Positions 10,229 through 21,352 of a stretch of DNA of 64,000 nucleotides are shown piece after piece. Numbering within the stretch: the first letter of the stretch is position 1; every line of letters starts with the position of its first letter. The notes beneath the pieces are model-generated. The model made no database searches, was not told where the DNA came from, and saw only the letters and a list, made by a program, of their open reading frames with translations. A program made the position numbers and the translations under genes. The stretch is from Callorhinus ursinus (lineage: Eukaryota; Chordata; Mammalia; Carnivora; Otariidae): positions 20,521,436 through 20,585,435 of the forward strand of contig NW_020312966.1 of assembly GCF_003265705.1 (NCBI RefSeq), written 5' to 3'.

Positions 10229-11773
10229 TTTCTAGAATTATGTGCGATTTTAGCCTTCTTAATAAATTATAATAGTCTTCTAAATAACCCTTCCCTTTAA
10301 ATACATGCTTCTTTAGCTTTCTGAAGAGTTTATAAATATTTTAGTAGATATGGCAGAAATGTTCCCACATCACTCAGCCAGGTTCTAGTATTCACATTAC
10401 TCTTCTTTTACCACTCTTCCATTTTCTTATGATGTGTTTTGAACTTTATCACCCACTTTCACTTCACAGAAAAGACAAAAATAAAAAAAAAATGAAATCC
10501 ATGACCATCTGATGTGTGTTAAGACTTTTGTGGACTGAGAGAAATACTTTTCAAGATTTCCGACTCTTTCTTTGGTACTTTTTGGACATTTGGAATGTAG
10601 AGTGAATAAGTGTTTCCAGGAGTCTTGAAAAAGGTAGATTTTATTATCAGTCAATAAAGATAACCCTCTTTATCTGCAGAACTTTGGACCAGCAAAGAGT
10701 GGTACGGGTAGAGAGTCCTAATGAGAATAATTCCTTGCGTGGGTGGCCAGCTACTTCCGAATCATCACTTGCTAGAAAATGTGATTGTTTAGGTATCTCT
10801 CAGCATATAATAAGACTTATCTTTAACATGAGTCACAGTTGTGTTGACACATAACTGCTTAAACCATAAACTTCCTCTTTTGTCTTTGTTTATAGTATGT
10901 GTGTATAACATTGGTGTGTCTTTACATCCAATATGATATAATCTATTGTCTCATAATCTTGTAGGTTAATAGTTATTGGCAATGTACTTTTCCTTTTAGC
11001 AAGTAAGTTGGAGTGCTACTTTCAGTACTTCACGCCCTAGAAGTGAAAGCATGAGTTCCGAACGCATTTCTTTATTTAATCTATAAATAATCTATAAATA
11101 AAAAAAATAATCTATAAATAAAGCTTTTATCAACATGAATTTGGAATGCTCTTTATAATAGAGAGAAAAGTACCCTTGATTGATTTATTAACACCTCCCA
11201 ACAATTTTTTTCTATTTTTACATTCTTAGTTCAGTCCCTTCCTTCATTCACATTCAACTTATATTGAACAAGAAATAAAAGGCAACTCATTGACTCCTGC
11301 CAGTGTTCTGTTTTAGAGCCAGGTAATTATCTAATCTGAAAAACAGTCTGAGTGATTGTCTTTTGTACAACATGACTATGTTAAGGCGTGTTCAGAAAGG
11401 GCATAAATTTGCACAGAAACCTAATCTATTTGAAAAATGATGCCTTTGCTGGCATTCTAAATTGGTGTTTATTTTTCCATATATTTGTCAGAAAATGGGG
11501 ATATTAAAACTCTATGATCTATCCACCAAACACTCAAATTGGTAGGAGTATGAATTAGTTCTTTCAAAGTACTTTTCCAACATTATGCATTTCTATCCAC
11601 AGCTAAATATAACTTAAATAAATTTTCTCACTTTACTCTGAAAATTTATTTTAAAGATCTAAAACTGATAAATCACCATCTAGGACATGAACGTATTCTC
11701 TTGGCTCCGTTATAATCTATCTTCACCTATAACCTATCCTAACATTTTGATGTGATTACTTCATGACTTAGTA
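10229..11773. other. Unique intron downstream of the exon
   Basis: No gene is seen. An imperfect triplicate of AATCTATAAAT, separated by A-rich spacers, lies at about 11077-11120. Confidence 0.6.
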
Positions 11774-11782
11774 TGGACACAT

Positions 11783-11912
11783 TGATTGATTGATTTTTAT
11801 TTAAATTCAATTAATTAATATATAGTGTATTATTAATTCCAGAGGTAGAGGTCAATGATTGATCAGTCTTATATAACACCCAGTGCTCATTACATCACAT
11901 GCCCTCCTTAAT
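11783..11912 (-). mobile_element. Very short antisense LINE-1 3' end
   Basis: Reading plus, TTTAAATTCAATTAATTAAT, AGAGGTAGAGGTCAATGATT and ATAACACCCAGTGCTCATTA are the reverse complement of a carnivore L1 3' terminus. The insert is only about 130 bp and is flanked by TGGACACAT at 11774-11782 and 11913-11921. Confidence 0.85.
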
Positions 11913-12499
11913 TGGACACATGTATGTATTACATTTGACTTGAGGTAAAAACCAGAAAGGAATAATCATAGTTTTTATAAACTAATCATAGAATTTTTCT
12001 GAAGATATCCAACTTAGTTCTCTGATTTATCTTACTTATCTTCGGAAATGCCCTCTGAGCAATGGAAGTACAGGGTATGACTTCGGTCAGACTTTATTGT
12101 CATTTAGCATCATCATAGCCTCGTGGTTTGGGCCAGTTAAGGTGAATGTTACAAAGAATATATCAGAGGTTAGCAGTGATGTAGTGTTTATTCACAGAGG
12201 AAGCATTCGAAGAGATTTATTTAGTATTGCTTCCATCATCATGAGTGTGTGTTTGGGTATGCGTGTGTAGGTGTATTGCCTTTTTATTCCCAGCCATGGA
12301 ATGCTGGCCATGTAACATCTTTCTGGTGTCTTGTTATCTGTATTTTAGAGCTGAAACTGAGTGCTACTTTTTGGACTGGTGAGCTCATTTGATTGATGTA
12401 TGATAGTGTTACTAAAATATTGAGGTCATAACTTCCTAGGCAAGCCAGAGTGGTTAGGAAAACTTTTAAGTTGTCAGGTATTAGATGCTCTTTGCCACA

Positions 12500-12660
12500 G
12501 GATAGTTTGAATTTGAAACAGTGTTCTGCTGCTGACCAGCCACTGTGGTCCGAAGAAGGTATGTGGCCCCCTCCAGCCCATGGTTTTCTCATTACTGTGA
12601 CAGTTAGTATTGTTTGTTGTTAGGATTCGAGATAACTTACAGGAAGTAATTGGCTGTGTT
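12500..12660 (+). repeat. MIR-like SINE relic
   Basis: TGGTTTTCTCATTACTGTGA, TTGTTAGGATTCGAGATAA and AGTAATTGG follow the order of the MIR 3' half. It is highly diverged. Confidence 0.4.
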
Positions 12661-13776
12661 CTTCTTATGAAGAAGACATGTTACTTAAACTGAAGGAATT
12701 TAAAGTGAATCCAAGAAGTCTAATTTTGAGTGAGAATATTGAAACATCTGTAACAGACATTAATGACTGGAGTCAAATGACAGATTTTCTTTTGCTGCTA
12801 AAACATGTTTTAGGAAAAATGCCTCTATAGATAGAGGCTATTTGGTGTGACTGTTACCTTTCATTCTCTTAATTTGAGAAAAGAAAATTCATGCTGAGAA
12901 TGGCCTTATACTCTTTTTCCCCCTATAGGAAGTACCTGTTGATAGCTCACATTTTAAAGGCCTTAGTTAGTTCATTATCTTTTTTTCTGCAAAAGACTTT
13001 GGGATATTACTGATCTTACAGATTTCCTATATGTGAGCTTTAAAATTGTGAAGAATAATTATTGAGGTAAGTATAATAGAAGAAATTCTCTCTCACCTCT
13101 GTGACTTTTGCATATTTGTTCTTTAATAATTCAGGTGTTAGGAATATTCTTTGAGCTAGAACCCCTTAAATTCTGCATGACACCATTATTATTAAATGGC
13201 CCTATAATTAATAATAAACAATATGGTTCTTTGAAAGGATACTCTAAGGTGAAAACCCTAACTATGCTGCCAATGTTTTAGTAGTATGAAAGCCACTCTG
13301 TCAGTGGAAGTTAAATTTCCCATCCTGAAAAGTACATTTCCTTTCTTTTTCTTAAAGTTTTTGATGACTGTGTGTCAGAAATACCAAATGACTTTTAAAA
13401 ACTCTGAACCAGTTGTAGAATAGGGATAGAACCCAGATTGCCTGTCCTATGATACAATAAGAGCACAATTTCGTTCTGAATAGCATATTTATGAAACATT
13501 TTATATTCATAAAAATTTATTTCTTAGTAGTCTAATGAATGAAGAGACTAAGGGCTGACCCAAAGACAAGGGAGCATTCAGAAGAGATTCTGAAATAATC
13601 ATGAAATCATTCTGAATGTACAGTGGATTCCCAAAGCACCAAAAATACACTGACTATACATTCAGCTGCCAAAAAAAGTGAGAAAGAGAGCTCATTAAAT
13701 TTTGAATGGATAACATTAAAGTCAAAATTATTTATATTTTTAAATAAAAACTTTAGTTTGCTTTTTCCAAAAAAAT

Positions 13777-13780
<4 letters not shown>

Positions 13781-13814
<34 letters not shown>
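13781..13814. repeat. (AC)17 microsatellite
   Basis: An uninterrupted AC dinucleotide run, preceded by ATACAT and followed by ATATGTATGTAT. The His/Thr and Val/Cys ORFs across it are artefacts. Confidence 0.98.
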
Positions 13815-13818
<4 letters not shown>

Positions 13819-15336
13819 GTATGTATTTAGTTTATATTTGGTTGGTTTCCTAGCTTTTTTTTTTTCCTCCTTTTTTCTCTTTTTCTCTCAACCCGTCCCC
13901 TTGACATTTTCACCTTCTCAACGTGTTTATCATTTTTGTGGCCAGTTCTGAATATGAGTATAAGATTTATCAAGTAACTTGAGCTTCTCCTCTCATTGTT
14001 CTAACAGCCTGTGGGGAAAACTTTCCCCTCACCTCCTCACCTCTGCTGAGATTTAGGTTTTAAAACTTCCTGGGCATCGTGATGTTTGGGGACTGGGATT
14101 TGACATGGTTGCATTTTACATATCTAGAAAAACATGTCAAGCTATGACCAGGACTTTGTTGGGGCCAGAATGAATTTACAAGCTAGTGTTTTCTAGGATA
14201 TTTGTATTGATTTTTCTCTAGCAGCTAATCAATCAGTTTCAGCTGTATAAGTGATGGAGCAAACCTTTTTAAGTGTGCTGGGTGAGTGGTGTGGAAACAA
14301 CACCTTTCACTGCTGTCTCTGGAATCAAAATGTAGAGATGATGGATGAGCTATTTTTTATAGCGGTTGTGTGCTTTTCTAGATCTCATTTGTGTGTTGCT
14401 ACCTTTTCTCTCCCTCATAAACCTGAAAAACCCTCTCAGGATAAGTGGCATAAACCGGTTATGGAAAGGTAAATAAATTAAGATGAAGTATTCAAAGCAG
14501 GGAGAAAATTTCTTCGTGTTTAGTGATTTTAGTATTAATGTTGAAATTTAAAAAAATGAATTCTGTTTTGAGACTTGCAAAGATACTGTCCATCGTGTGT
14601 TAGATTAATTATGAGATGCAACTGGAAAACATTACCTCCTGACCTTTTAGGGAGGAAAGGACATGAGCAGTATTTGATTTTCGGTTGTATGAACTTAGAT
14701 TGTTGAGTTTTACAGTTTCTATCAAGCCACATTTGACTCATCACCATTAGCAGTGATTGCTATATATTGATTCTGATCTGAGATCAGAAAAGAGACCAAT
14801 AATTGCATCCTGTTAATTTATATGGCAGTTATTTAAATATCTTGTTTATTCCTTTATCTTTTCATTTGTGCTGTGTTGACATAGAGAAATTTTTTTCTTC
14901 TATAGGATTAATAATGTTAATTTACGTGTTTATTATACACTGTCAATTTCCAAGGAGGATTTTAGGCAGCTTACATTAAAGGATTGTGCATGTAATGGAC
15001 CCTGAAAATAAAGGTTGTATAAAATGTTGTATTGTGTTTGCAAAGAGGGAAAATAATTTTACAAACTGGTCAATCCTGGCTCTACAGAAGAATAAGGAAA
15101 TACAGTGATATATATACTTTGATAGGAGTGTGTAAAAGGAAGCATATAGGTTATAATGAGGCAGGTATGTGTTTCGAGGCTGTAGACACTAAGAAGAATT
15201 ATTTTCTTTTCATAAGAGACACTGAATAATATAATAAAGTGCTTTTAGCTGGTTGTATGTAGAAATTCAAGATATAGTCTCTACATGGCCTTTTCTTCTG
15301 TTGATTCTTTAAAAAAATCCCAAAATATAGTGTTAT

Positions 15337-15559
15337 TTTTATTTTTTAAAGATTTTGTTTATTTGACAGAGAGAGAGACAGCGAGAGAGGGAACACAAGC
15401 AGGGGAAGTGGGAGAGGGAGAAGCAGGCTTCCCGCTGAGCAGGGAGCCTGATGCGGGGCTCGATCCCAGGAGCCTGATGCGGGGCTCGATCCCAGGACCC
15501 TGGGATCATGACCTGAGTCGAAGGCAGATGCTTAACCACGGAGCCACCCAGGCACCCCA
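15337..15559 (-). mobile_element. Can-SINE (SINEC), antisense, with internal tandem duplication
   Basis: The plus strand starts with a T-rich tail complement (ATTTTTTAAAGATTTTGTTT), then GA-repeats, and ends GAGCCACCCAGGCACCCC. The duplication is about CAAAATATAGTGTTAT at 15321-15336 and CAAAATATAATATTAA at 15560-15575. A 26-bp unit beginning GGAGCCTGATGCGGGG is repeated perfectly in tandem (15443-15468 and 15469-15494), which makes this copy longer than the others. Confidence 0.93.
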
Positions 15560-15575
15560 CAAAATATAATATTAA

Positions 15576-16518
15576 ATTGTAACTTTTCCAAAAAATTTTA
15601 ATAGAGCTAAATAAATGTGATGTGCATAATACATGTAACTTGATAGGCAGACATGATGCTTAAATAGGTGTCAGATACTCAATTTAAATAAGTTAAGATT
15701 AATCACTTTGATTTCAGAGAATGCTAGTTAAGTCTGTCCTTGGCAAAGTGGAGTATAATTTACCTGGCCTTTGCCTATTCAGGTCTCTGAGTTTCTAAGA
15801 CAGTGGTGTTCAAGTCTTTTTTTTTTTTAAGCAATAAAGAAAATCCTTTCTTCAAATGAAATTTGAAAAGTAAAAGCTGAGCCACCACGGTTTTAGTAGA
15901 GGTGAGGCCCTGTTCAATGAGCCCCTTCCCTCAGAGGCCTGGCCTCAGAACCTTTAGAACCCAGCCTGAATTGGCCGGCTTACTTTGGTAGTTCTCTGGC
16001 GCACAGGTTTTCCCTGCTCTGCGCAAGGAGAGCATGCCCACGAAATACTTTGTAAGCCAAAGCGGGATGAAGCAAAGAAGCAATTGCCATTAATTTATAT
16101 GGAAAAAATCTTGAGTATTTCCCAGACCCCAGAAATAACCCCTCTTAGGCTTTACTGATATCTTAGGACAGGCACATCTTGCCGATGGATCCACAAAATC
16201 AGTGGGGCTGAACACAGATGCTCACAGACAGTTCAGCGCTGGGGGGCGAGGCCGAGTGTGCTTTCCTGGGGAGGAGCTCTGAGGGACCACTCGCTGCTCA
16301 GTGTGCATCATGCTGCCTCCTTTCGTGGCTAGCTGCAAAACAAATGCTAAATGCTGTTTTCACTCCCCCCCCCCTTTTTTTTTGGTAAAAACGAGAATCC
16401 TCTTTGGATTTCTTGCAGTTAGCAGAAAACAGGTAGTAACGTAGGTCTTTCATAAAAGCAAAGTGGCCTCACGTGAACCTTCGGACAATGGGAGTTTCCT
16501 GTATTCCTTAACACACCG
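15576..16518. other. Unique intronic sequence
   Basis: No gene or clear repeat is seen. A C-run followed by a T-run lies at about 16365-16383. Confidence 0.55.
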
Positions 16519-16740
16519 GTCCAGAGGCGGCAGATGTTTTCTTGAAAGGGCCGGGTAGTGAGTTTTTTAGGCTTGATGAACCCTAAGGCCTCTGTCACAG
16601 CTGTTCATTTCTGCCCCTGAAGCATGAAAGCAGCCACAGACAATACAGAAATGAATGGGTGTGACCGTGTTCCATTAAAGCGTATTTATAACAGGAAATT
16701 ATGGATGAAAGTGTTCATTGGTCACCTTTGGGGAAAGCTG
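16519..16740 (-). mobile_element. hAT-type nonautonomous DNA transposon (MITE) relic
   Basis: CTTGAAAGGGCCGGGTAGTG, TTTTTTAGGCTT, GCATGAAAGCAGCCACAGAC, AATGAATGGGTGTGACCGTG and TTCCATTAAAGCGTATTTAT follow, in order, a well-known eutherian MITE. That MITE reads AAAGGGCCAGATAGTA, GCTTTG, AAAGCAGCCATAGACAATA, GAATGGGCGTGGC and TTCCAATAAA. I do not assert the exact family name. Confidence 0.7.
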
Positions 16741-19260
16741 ACTTGAACAAATTAGAGAAGACTTTCTGGCAGAACTTCCCGTTGTTTCTAATATGCTAAT
16801 ATAGGTCATCAGTCCTTAAGAGAAGGAGAGTGTGGTCTTCAGGGCCTAATGTTGATCTAGAAGAGATCTGTGCTCTCAGTCTGGCTGTTCATTTTAGTCA
16901 CTTGGCGGTTGTAAGACCAAAGCCAGACTGACGTCTGTGTCCTGTTCCTGACTGTCACACCACACTTTCTGTGGACGGGGAGCCCCGTGCTTTCTAGAAT
17001 ACAGGTGAGTCTAGTGTACTGCTGGAGCTGAGAACTAGCACTGAGAACCACTCGCTGAGAGAACTTTTGGTGGAAGCTGTAAAATGAGCTGACCCTTTCC
17101 CCCTCTACTGAGAGGGGTCTCGGAGAGGAAACCCTGGTGATGAGTGAGGAATGAGCTGACTTAGGGATGTGGGAGGGGCACCAGATGTGTTATCAGTTTC
17201 CCCGACACTGTCCCCCTCCAAGAGTCAGCGGAGGGTTTCAGAATGCAAAGGTGCTTATTTAAGGTAAAAGGGGCAATGATTTTTGTTGTCCCTAAGGTAT
17301 CACAAAAGGGTCAACGACACAGTATTTACTGTGCTGTCTGGGAACTAAAAAGATGAAAAACAAAACAACGAATACATGGGTCTTGTCATTGAGGAGCTCC
17401 TCCTAGTTTAGAAGGACGGGATGGCAAGTTGGGCTAATGAGAACTCAAGTCCCCAAAACCAGGAAGCAGGTAACAGAAATCACTGAGCCTATTAACATGT
17501 GTAAGCACCTGGATTTCCAAAACGTCTATTATGTACCTGGGGCGGTGTCCACAAATCGACCACACTTGGGTTACCTCTCCACCTTCCCTAACTCTGGGTC
17601 CCTGTTACCAATCAACCAGGGCTTCTCCTCACAATCTTTCTCCACAGAGTTCTTGTCAGCCACCGCCATTGGAGCATACTTAGTGTGCTAAGTAGAATCT
17701 ACTTGTCGTTCTGAATCTTGGGGTTTCTGTGATGCTAGCGGTCTGTGAGAGACACTGGGCAGTGACTCCTTCACTGAAGTAGCTATTGCAACTATATAGT
17801 TATTTTTCCATTCATTCGACAAGTATTTATTGAGCATTTGTCAGAAACAGTTCATGTTTCTGCTAATAGGCACGCGCTTTAGAAAAGGGGGGATAATGAT
17901 ACATTATTATAATCAGCCTTTGATTACTTCCGCCGATAAGATAGGGAGGCCACTGGGTAAGGTTTGCTGGCCCTTGAGCAGACAGCTGACCTTCCATGTG
18001 GGAAACAAGGATGCAGTCCTGAGGCTGTTCAGCAGAATGGAATCTGTTCCTAGTTCTCTGAATTTTCCTAGTTCAGAGAACATAAAATCCAAAGTACAGA
18101 AACCTTGGAGCTTCCGGGAATACCTTTTTGTATCCATCCATAGGAAATCTAGAGTGTCATCTGTCCCCCACTGTTATTGGAGTTGTATTTTTTGGCTCCA
18201 TTGTGTTCTGCAAAACAGCTTGCCAACACACAGGTATAGAATTATATTTAAAATAGCGAGACCCTGGGAAAACAGGGGAGAATAGAAAAGTCAAGAGTTG
18301 ATGGGGAATTGCACACTGAAAGTAGGCCATCGTCACAGACGCAGTGTAGACTCTGAACTTCTGGAAAACTTGTTGTCTATAAGGAAAAAAACCCAGCTTG
18401 GCGTTCAATTTGAAAGATTTTCGCGTGTGAGTTCGAATAGAGAGTACTGAGAGATGTAGTGCTTCTCAACAGCATTCCTTTAACGCTGAAATTTACATTC
18501 TGCTTTCTTAAAGTTGCATATTTTGGCATTCCTTGTTAAAACTTGTAGCCGAACCCTGAAAAGCATAACACTCTGAAAGGCTTTCTGGAGAGTCTAAAAC
18601 AATACATTCTAACTGGCTGTGACTTTGTAGTGACCTGGTCCCACTTCGAAGCCCTCGGGCACCACAGAGGAATCCCTCGGGCACCACAGAGGAATCCCAC
18701 AGTAGAGACTGAGAACGGAGGGGTTTATACACCCTGGGTTATCCTGTAAGATGATGCATCCCAGTGTGGGAAGAAGATAGTAACGTTTGTGTTTATTTGT
18801 ATTTTCTCATTCTTGAAATGTTTCTTTTGCATATATTTTATACTGTACATAATACATTAGTACAAAAATGCATGAGTATAATTAATGATTTGCATCTCTG
18901 GGGATGCATTCTTAAATTTTTTGGCTGATTCGAGAAAGTGATTTTTCAAAATGCAGAGACCACTGATTTAGAGGAACACATGGCCCAATTCCCACTATCA
19001 GTGCAGCGCTTTCAGCCAGGCATTTGGTCTGAGTAGGGCAGCGGAGTTCTTTGCTCTCTTTTATGGTCCGAAGGTGCCCGTATTCTCTTTTGCTTGAGTG
19101 CAAATCCTTTTGCTTTTGAGATCAAATAAGCAAAGAAGTTTATGTCTTTTGGAGGAAAACTAAAGCACTTAATGAAGACTCTTGCCATGCATCTCTGCCC
19201 AGAGATGGAGACCCTTTGTCCTCAGTGGCACGTTTCCCCTTTCCTTCCATCTGTGGTTTA
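16741..19260. other. Unique intronic sequence
   Basis: No gene is recognised. The 151-codon open frame at 17830-18285 has no family resemblance or exon signals. A short antisense L2/MIR-like start (ATTCATTCGACAAGTATTTA) lies at about 17812-17850, and a 22-bp tandem duplication at 18652-18695. Confidence 0.55.
18652..18695. repeat. 22-bp perfect tandem duplication
   Basis: The unit, beginning CCCTCGGGCACCACAGAGG, occurs exactly twice head to tail, at 18652-18673 and 18674-18695, in otherwise unique sequence. Confidence 0.97.
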
Positions 19261-19264
19261 GGCT

Positions 19265-19352
19265 GGAAGACTGAGCCAGGAGGGCATGGGGTCAGGCATA
19301 TGCGGCAGTGTGCATATTGGTTTAGTAGGTGCTCAATAAATGTTGAATGAGT
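19265..19352 (+). repeat. L2/MIR 3' end relic
   Basis: TAGTAGGTGCTCAATAAATG and TTGAATGAG form the hallmark 3' end shared by LINE-2 and MIR, in sense orientation. Confidence 0.65.
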
Positions 19353-20544
19353 TGCTAATCCTGAGTTGATGGGGCCTGATGAAATTCCATATGTGACTTG
19401 GAGCCTGTAATGAAAATATAGCCTGGAAAAGCTAAATTTTAAAGTGGGCAAGAGATATTGCTTAGTTTCAGCTGTTCTTCAGGCACAACTGAGTACGGTG
19501 TCTTATAACACTGGCTTGATTTTATGATATTTCGTGGTGGTGGATTTCCAAGATTTGCAACAGAAATAATTTACTTTTGGAAACTGTTTCCTCATAGTTA
19601 ATGGGTATCTATCATTTTCACTAAGTGGGTACATCGCACTTAGGTCCACATGTATAGTTATAAATAAATACATATTTGCTTTGATTTTTTTTTTCTTTAC
19701 TAAACAGAATTCTGCAAAAGATTTTTTGGTGACGGGGGACAGAAGTTAACCAAAGGTTTGCTTTCAGCGTCTAAAACTGAGGCTGATCTGTCTCCAGGAT
19801 CATTTTGGTGAACTTTAAAGGCTGCAAGTTAGTTTTGGAAGGTTGTTTAATGGAATTTTAATAGCCCTGGAAAGATGTGAAAGTGATACTGCTACCTGGT
19901 GGTTTGTAAACCTGACCTTTGTGAGATGTTTTCTGGGCAAAAGTACTACTTTGTGGTACCAGCAGCTTTTATTGATTCTGTGGAGTCTGCAGTTTTCTGC
20001 CACTGGCTGTCAATTCATTCCAGCTGAAAAATTATTAAATCTCTTCTGCTTGTGTGGATATTAAATTGCAGTAAACATACTTGCACAATGTCAGGTATGG
20101 CGAGCATAATTTTCTGCATGAAAAAAATATTTGTTAGTGGGACCTTGGCTGTTCAGCAGAGATTATAAATTTCTGTACTTCTTTTTATTTGTTGCTCTCC
20201 GTTAATATATTTTTTTTTATTTCTCTTGGTGAGTTCCAACACATTTCTTGTTATTTGTAATGTAAGAAAGAAAAAGTTTGATTTAGACTGCTGCCTTTAA
20301 AGAATAAGTGCCCCCTTTAGTTCATCATTTCTGGTGTCAGCAAAAGAAGCATTAGAACCTGGGGGTAAGAGGGTTTAACCTGTAAAAATGTAATTGGGGA
20401 AGAATGAGCAAGATCTGATGAAAGAATGAATTGAATGAATCAGGGAAGGAACTAATGATTAGATGACCATACACTCCACATAGATCTTTTTGATTTGTTC
20501 CATTTTAGTTAAGGAAGGTGAAGGGTGGCGCAATAATCATCATC
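19353..20544. other. Unique sequence with a candidate regulatory stretch
   Basis: No gene is seen. The interval 19840-20110 is repeat-free and contains a FOX-like TGTAAAC (19905-19911) one base before TGACCTTTG (19913-19921). No function is shown. Confidence 0.45.
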
Positions 20545-20615
20545 TACAGAAGTGGATCTTAACCTTTACTGTCTCTGTGAATAACCCCTGCACCTTTGGG
20601 GTATGTATTTAAAAT
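20545..20615 (+). repeat. MER5-like DNA transposon, first part, interrupted
   Basis: AAGTGGATCTTAACCTTTAC resembles the MER5 start (agtggttctcaacc). The element appears to resume after the SINEs at about 20914. Confidence 0.4.
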
Positions 20616-20621
20616 TGCACT

Positions 20622-20700
20622 TCCTCTCCCCCTGCCCCTCCCCTCTTTTGCACTCTCTCTTTCTCTGTAAAATAAAGCTTTTTTTTTTTTTTTTTTTAAG
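20622..20700 (+). mobile_element. 5'-truncated Can-SINE tail fragment
   Basis: CCTCTCCCCCTGCCCCTCCC, CTCTTTCTCTGTAAAATAAAG and a long T-run look like the CT-rich middle and AATAAA part of a SINE without its head. Confidence 0.5.
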
Positions 20701-20704
20701 GGTA

Positions 20705-20913
20705 GGGGTGCCTGGGTGTCCCTGACAGTGTTGAGCAGTGTTGAGCAGTGTACTCTAGATTTCGGCTCGGATCACGATCTCAGAGTTCTCAGGTCAAGCC
20801 CTGCGTTTGGGTCCGCGCTCAGCAAGGAGTCTGCTCTGCCCCTCCCCTCTCTCGCACTCTCTCTCTCTCTCTCTCTCTCAAATAAATAAATAAATCGGAA
20901 AAAAAAAAAAAAA
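20705..20913 (+). mobile_element. Can-SINE (SINEC), diverged, full length
   Basis: GGGGTGCCTGGGTGTCCCTG, GATCACGATCTCAGAG, a (CT)n block, CAAATAAATAAATAAATC and an A-tail are present. A 10-bp unit (AGTGTTGAGC) is repeated at about 20728-20750 inside the head. No clear target duplication is visible. Confidence 0.85.
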
Positions 20914-21050
20914 GCAGACATGCGGCCAGATTCCTAATTCAGTAGGTCTGCCTTAGGTCCAGGGATTTGCATTTTCAAATGAATCACTCCAGACGACTTA
21001 GATGCATGTGGTAAGGACCACTTCTAGAAACTTTTGTCTAGAAAACTTTC
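20914..21050 (+). repeat. MER5-like DNA transposon, second part
   Basis: CAGATTCCTAATTCAGTAGG, CCAGGGATTTGCATTTTCAA and ACTTAGATGCATGTGG correspond to the MER5A interior and 3' half (aatcagaatctctggg, ggcatttgcattttt). Confidence 0.5.
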
Positions 21051-21189
21051 CTCATTAAATAAATACACTGAGTCATGTAATCAAAACATTCAGTGGAAGT
21101 GGAGAAGAAACACACCATTGATGTGAGGCGATAAACTAAAACTCTGAGCCTGTTTTTCCCACATAATAGCTGCAGTGTGGGCACAGGTT

Positions 21190-21352
21190 CCATTCGTCCC
21201 ACACCTGGCCTCTCATCGGATTTGTGGGCGGAGTTTCAAATACAGGTTCCGAGGCTCCACCTCAAAAGATTCTGGTTCTGTGAGCTAGACTAAGCCGAGG
21301 AATGTTTATTTTAAAAGCTGCACAGGTTTGAGAATCACCAGCCTAGATTTTT
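21190..21352 (+). repeat. MER5-like or related hAT MITE relic
   Basis: GAGGCTCCACCTCAAAAGAT, TTCTGGTTCTGTGAG, AAAAGCTGCACAGG and TTTGAGAATCACCAG resemble MER5-group elements, whose ends read (gag)aatcacc(ag). Confidence 0.45.

Larger units (their letters stand above)
11922..15320. other. Mostly unique intronic sequence
   Basis: No gene is seen. It includes a MIR-like relic at about 12500-12660 and an (AC)n array (both listed separately), plus a pyrimidine-rich stretch at about 13853-13890. Confidence 0.55.

Noticed and set aside
17830..18285. 151-codon open reading frame on the plus strand, the longest in the window
   Set aside because: The protein resembles no family I know and has no supporting gene context. 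It overlaps other frames on the opposite strand and includes an L2-like start. It is most likely a chance open frame in intron.
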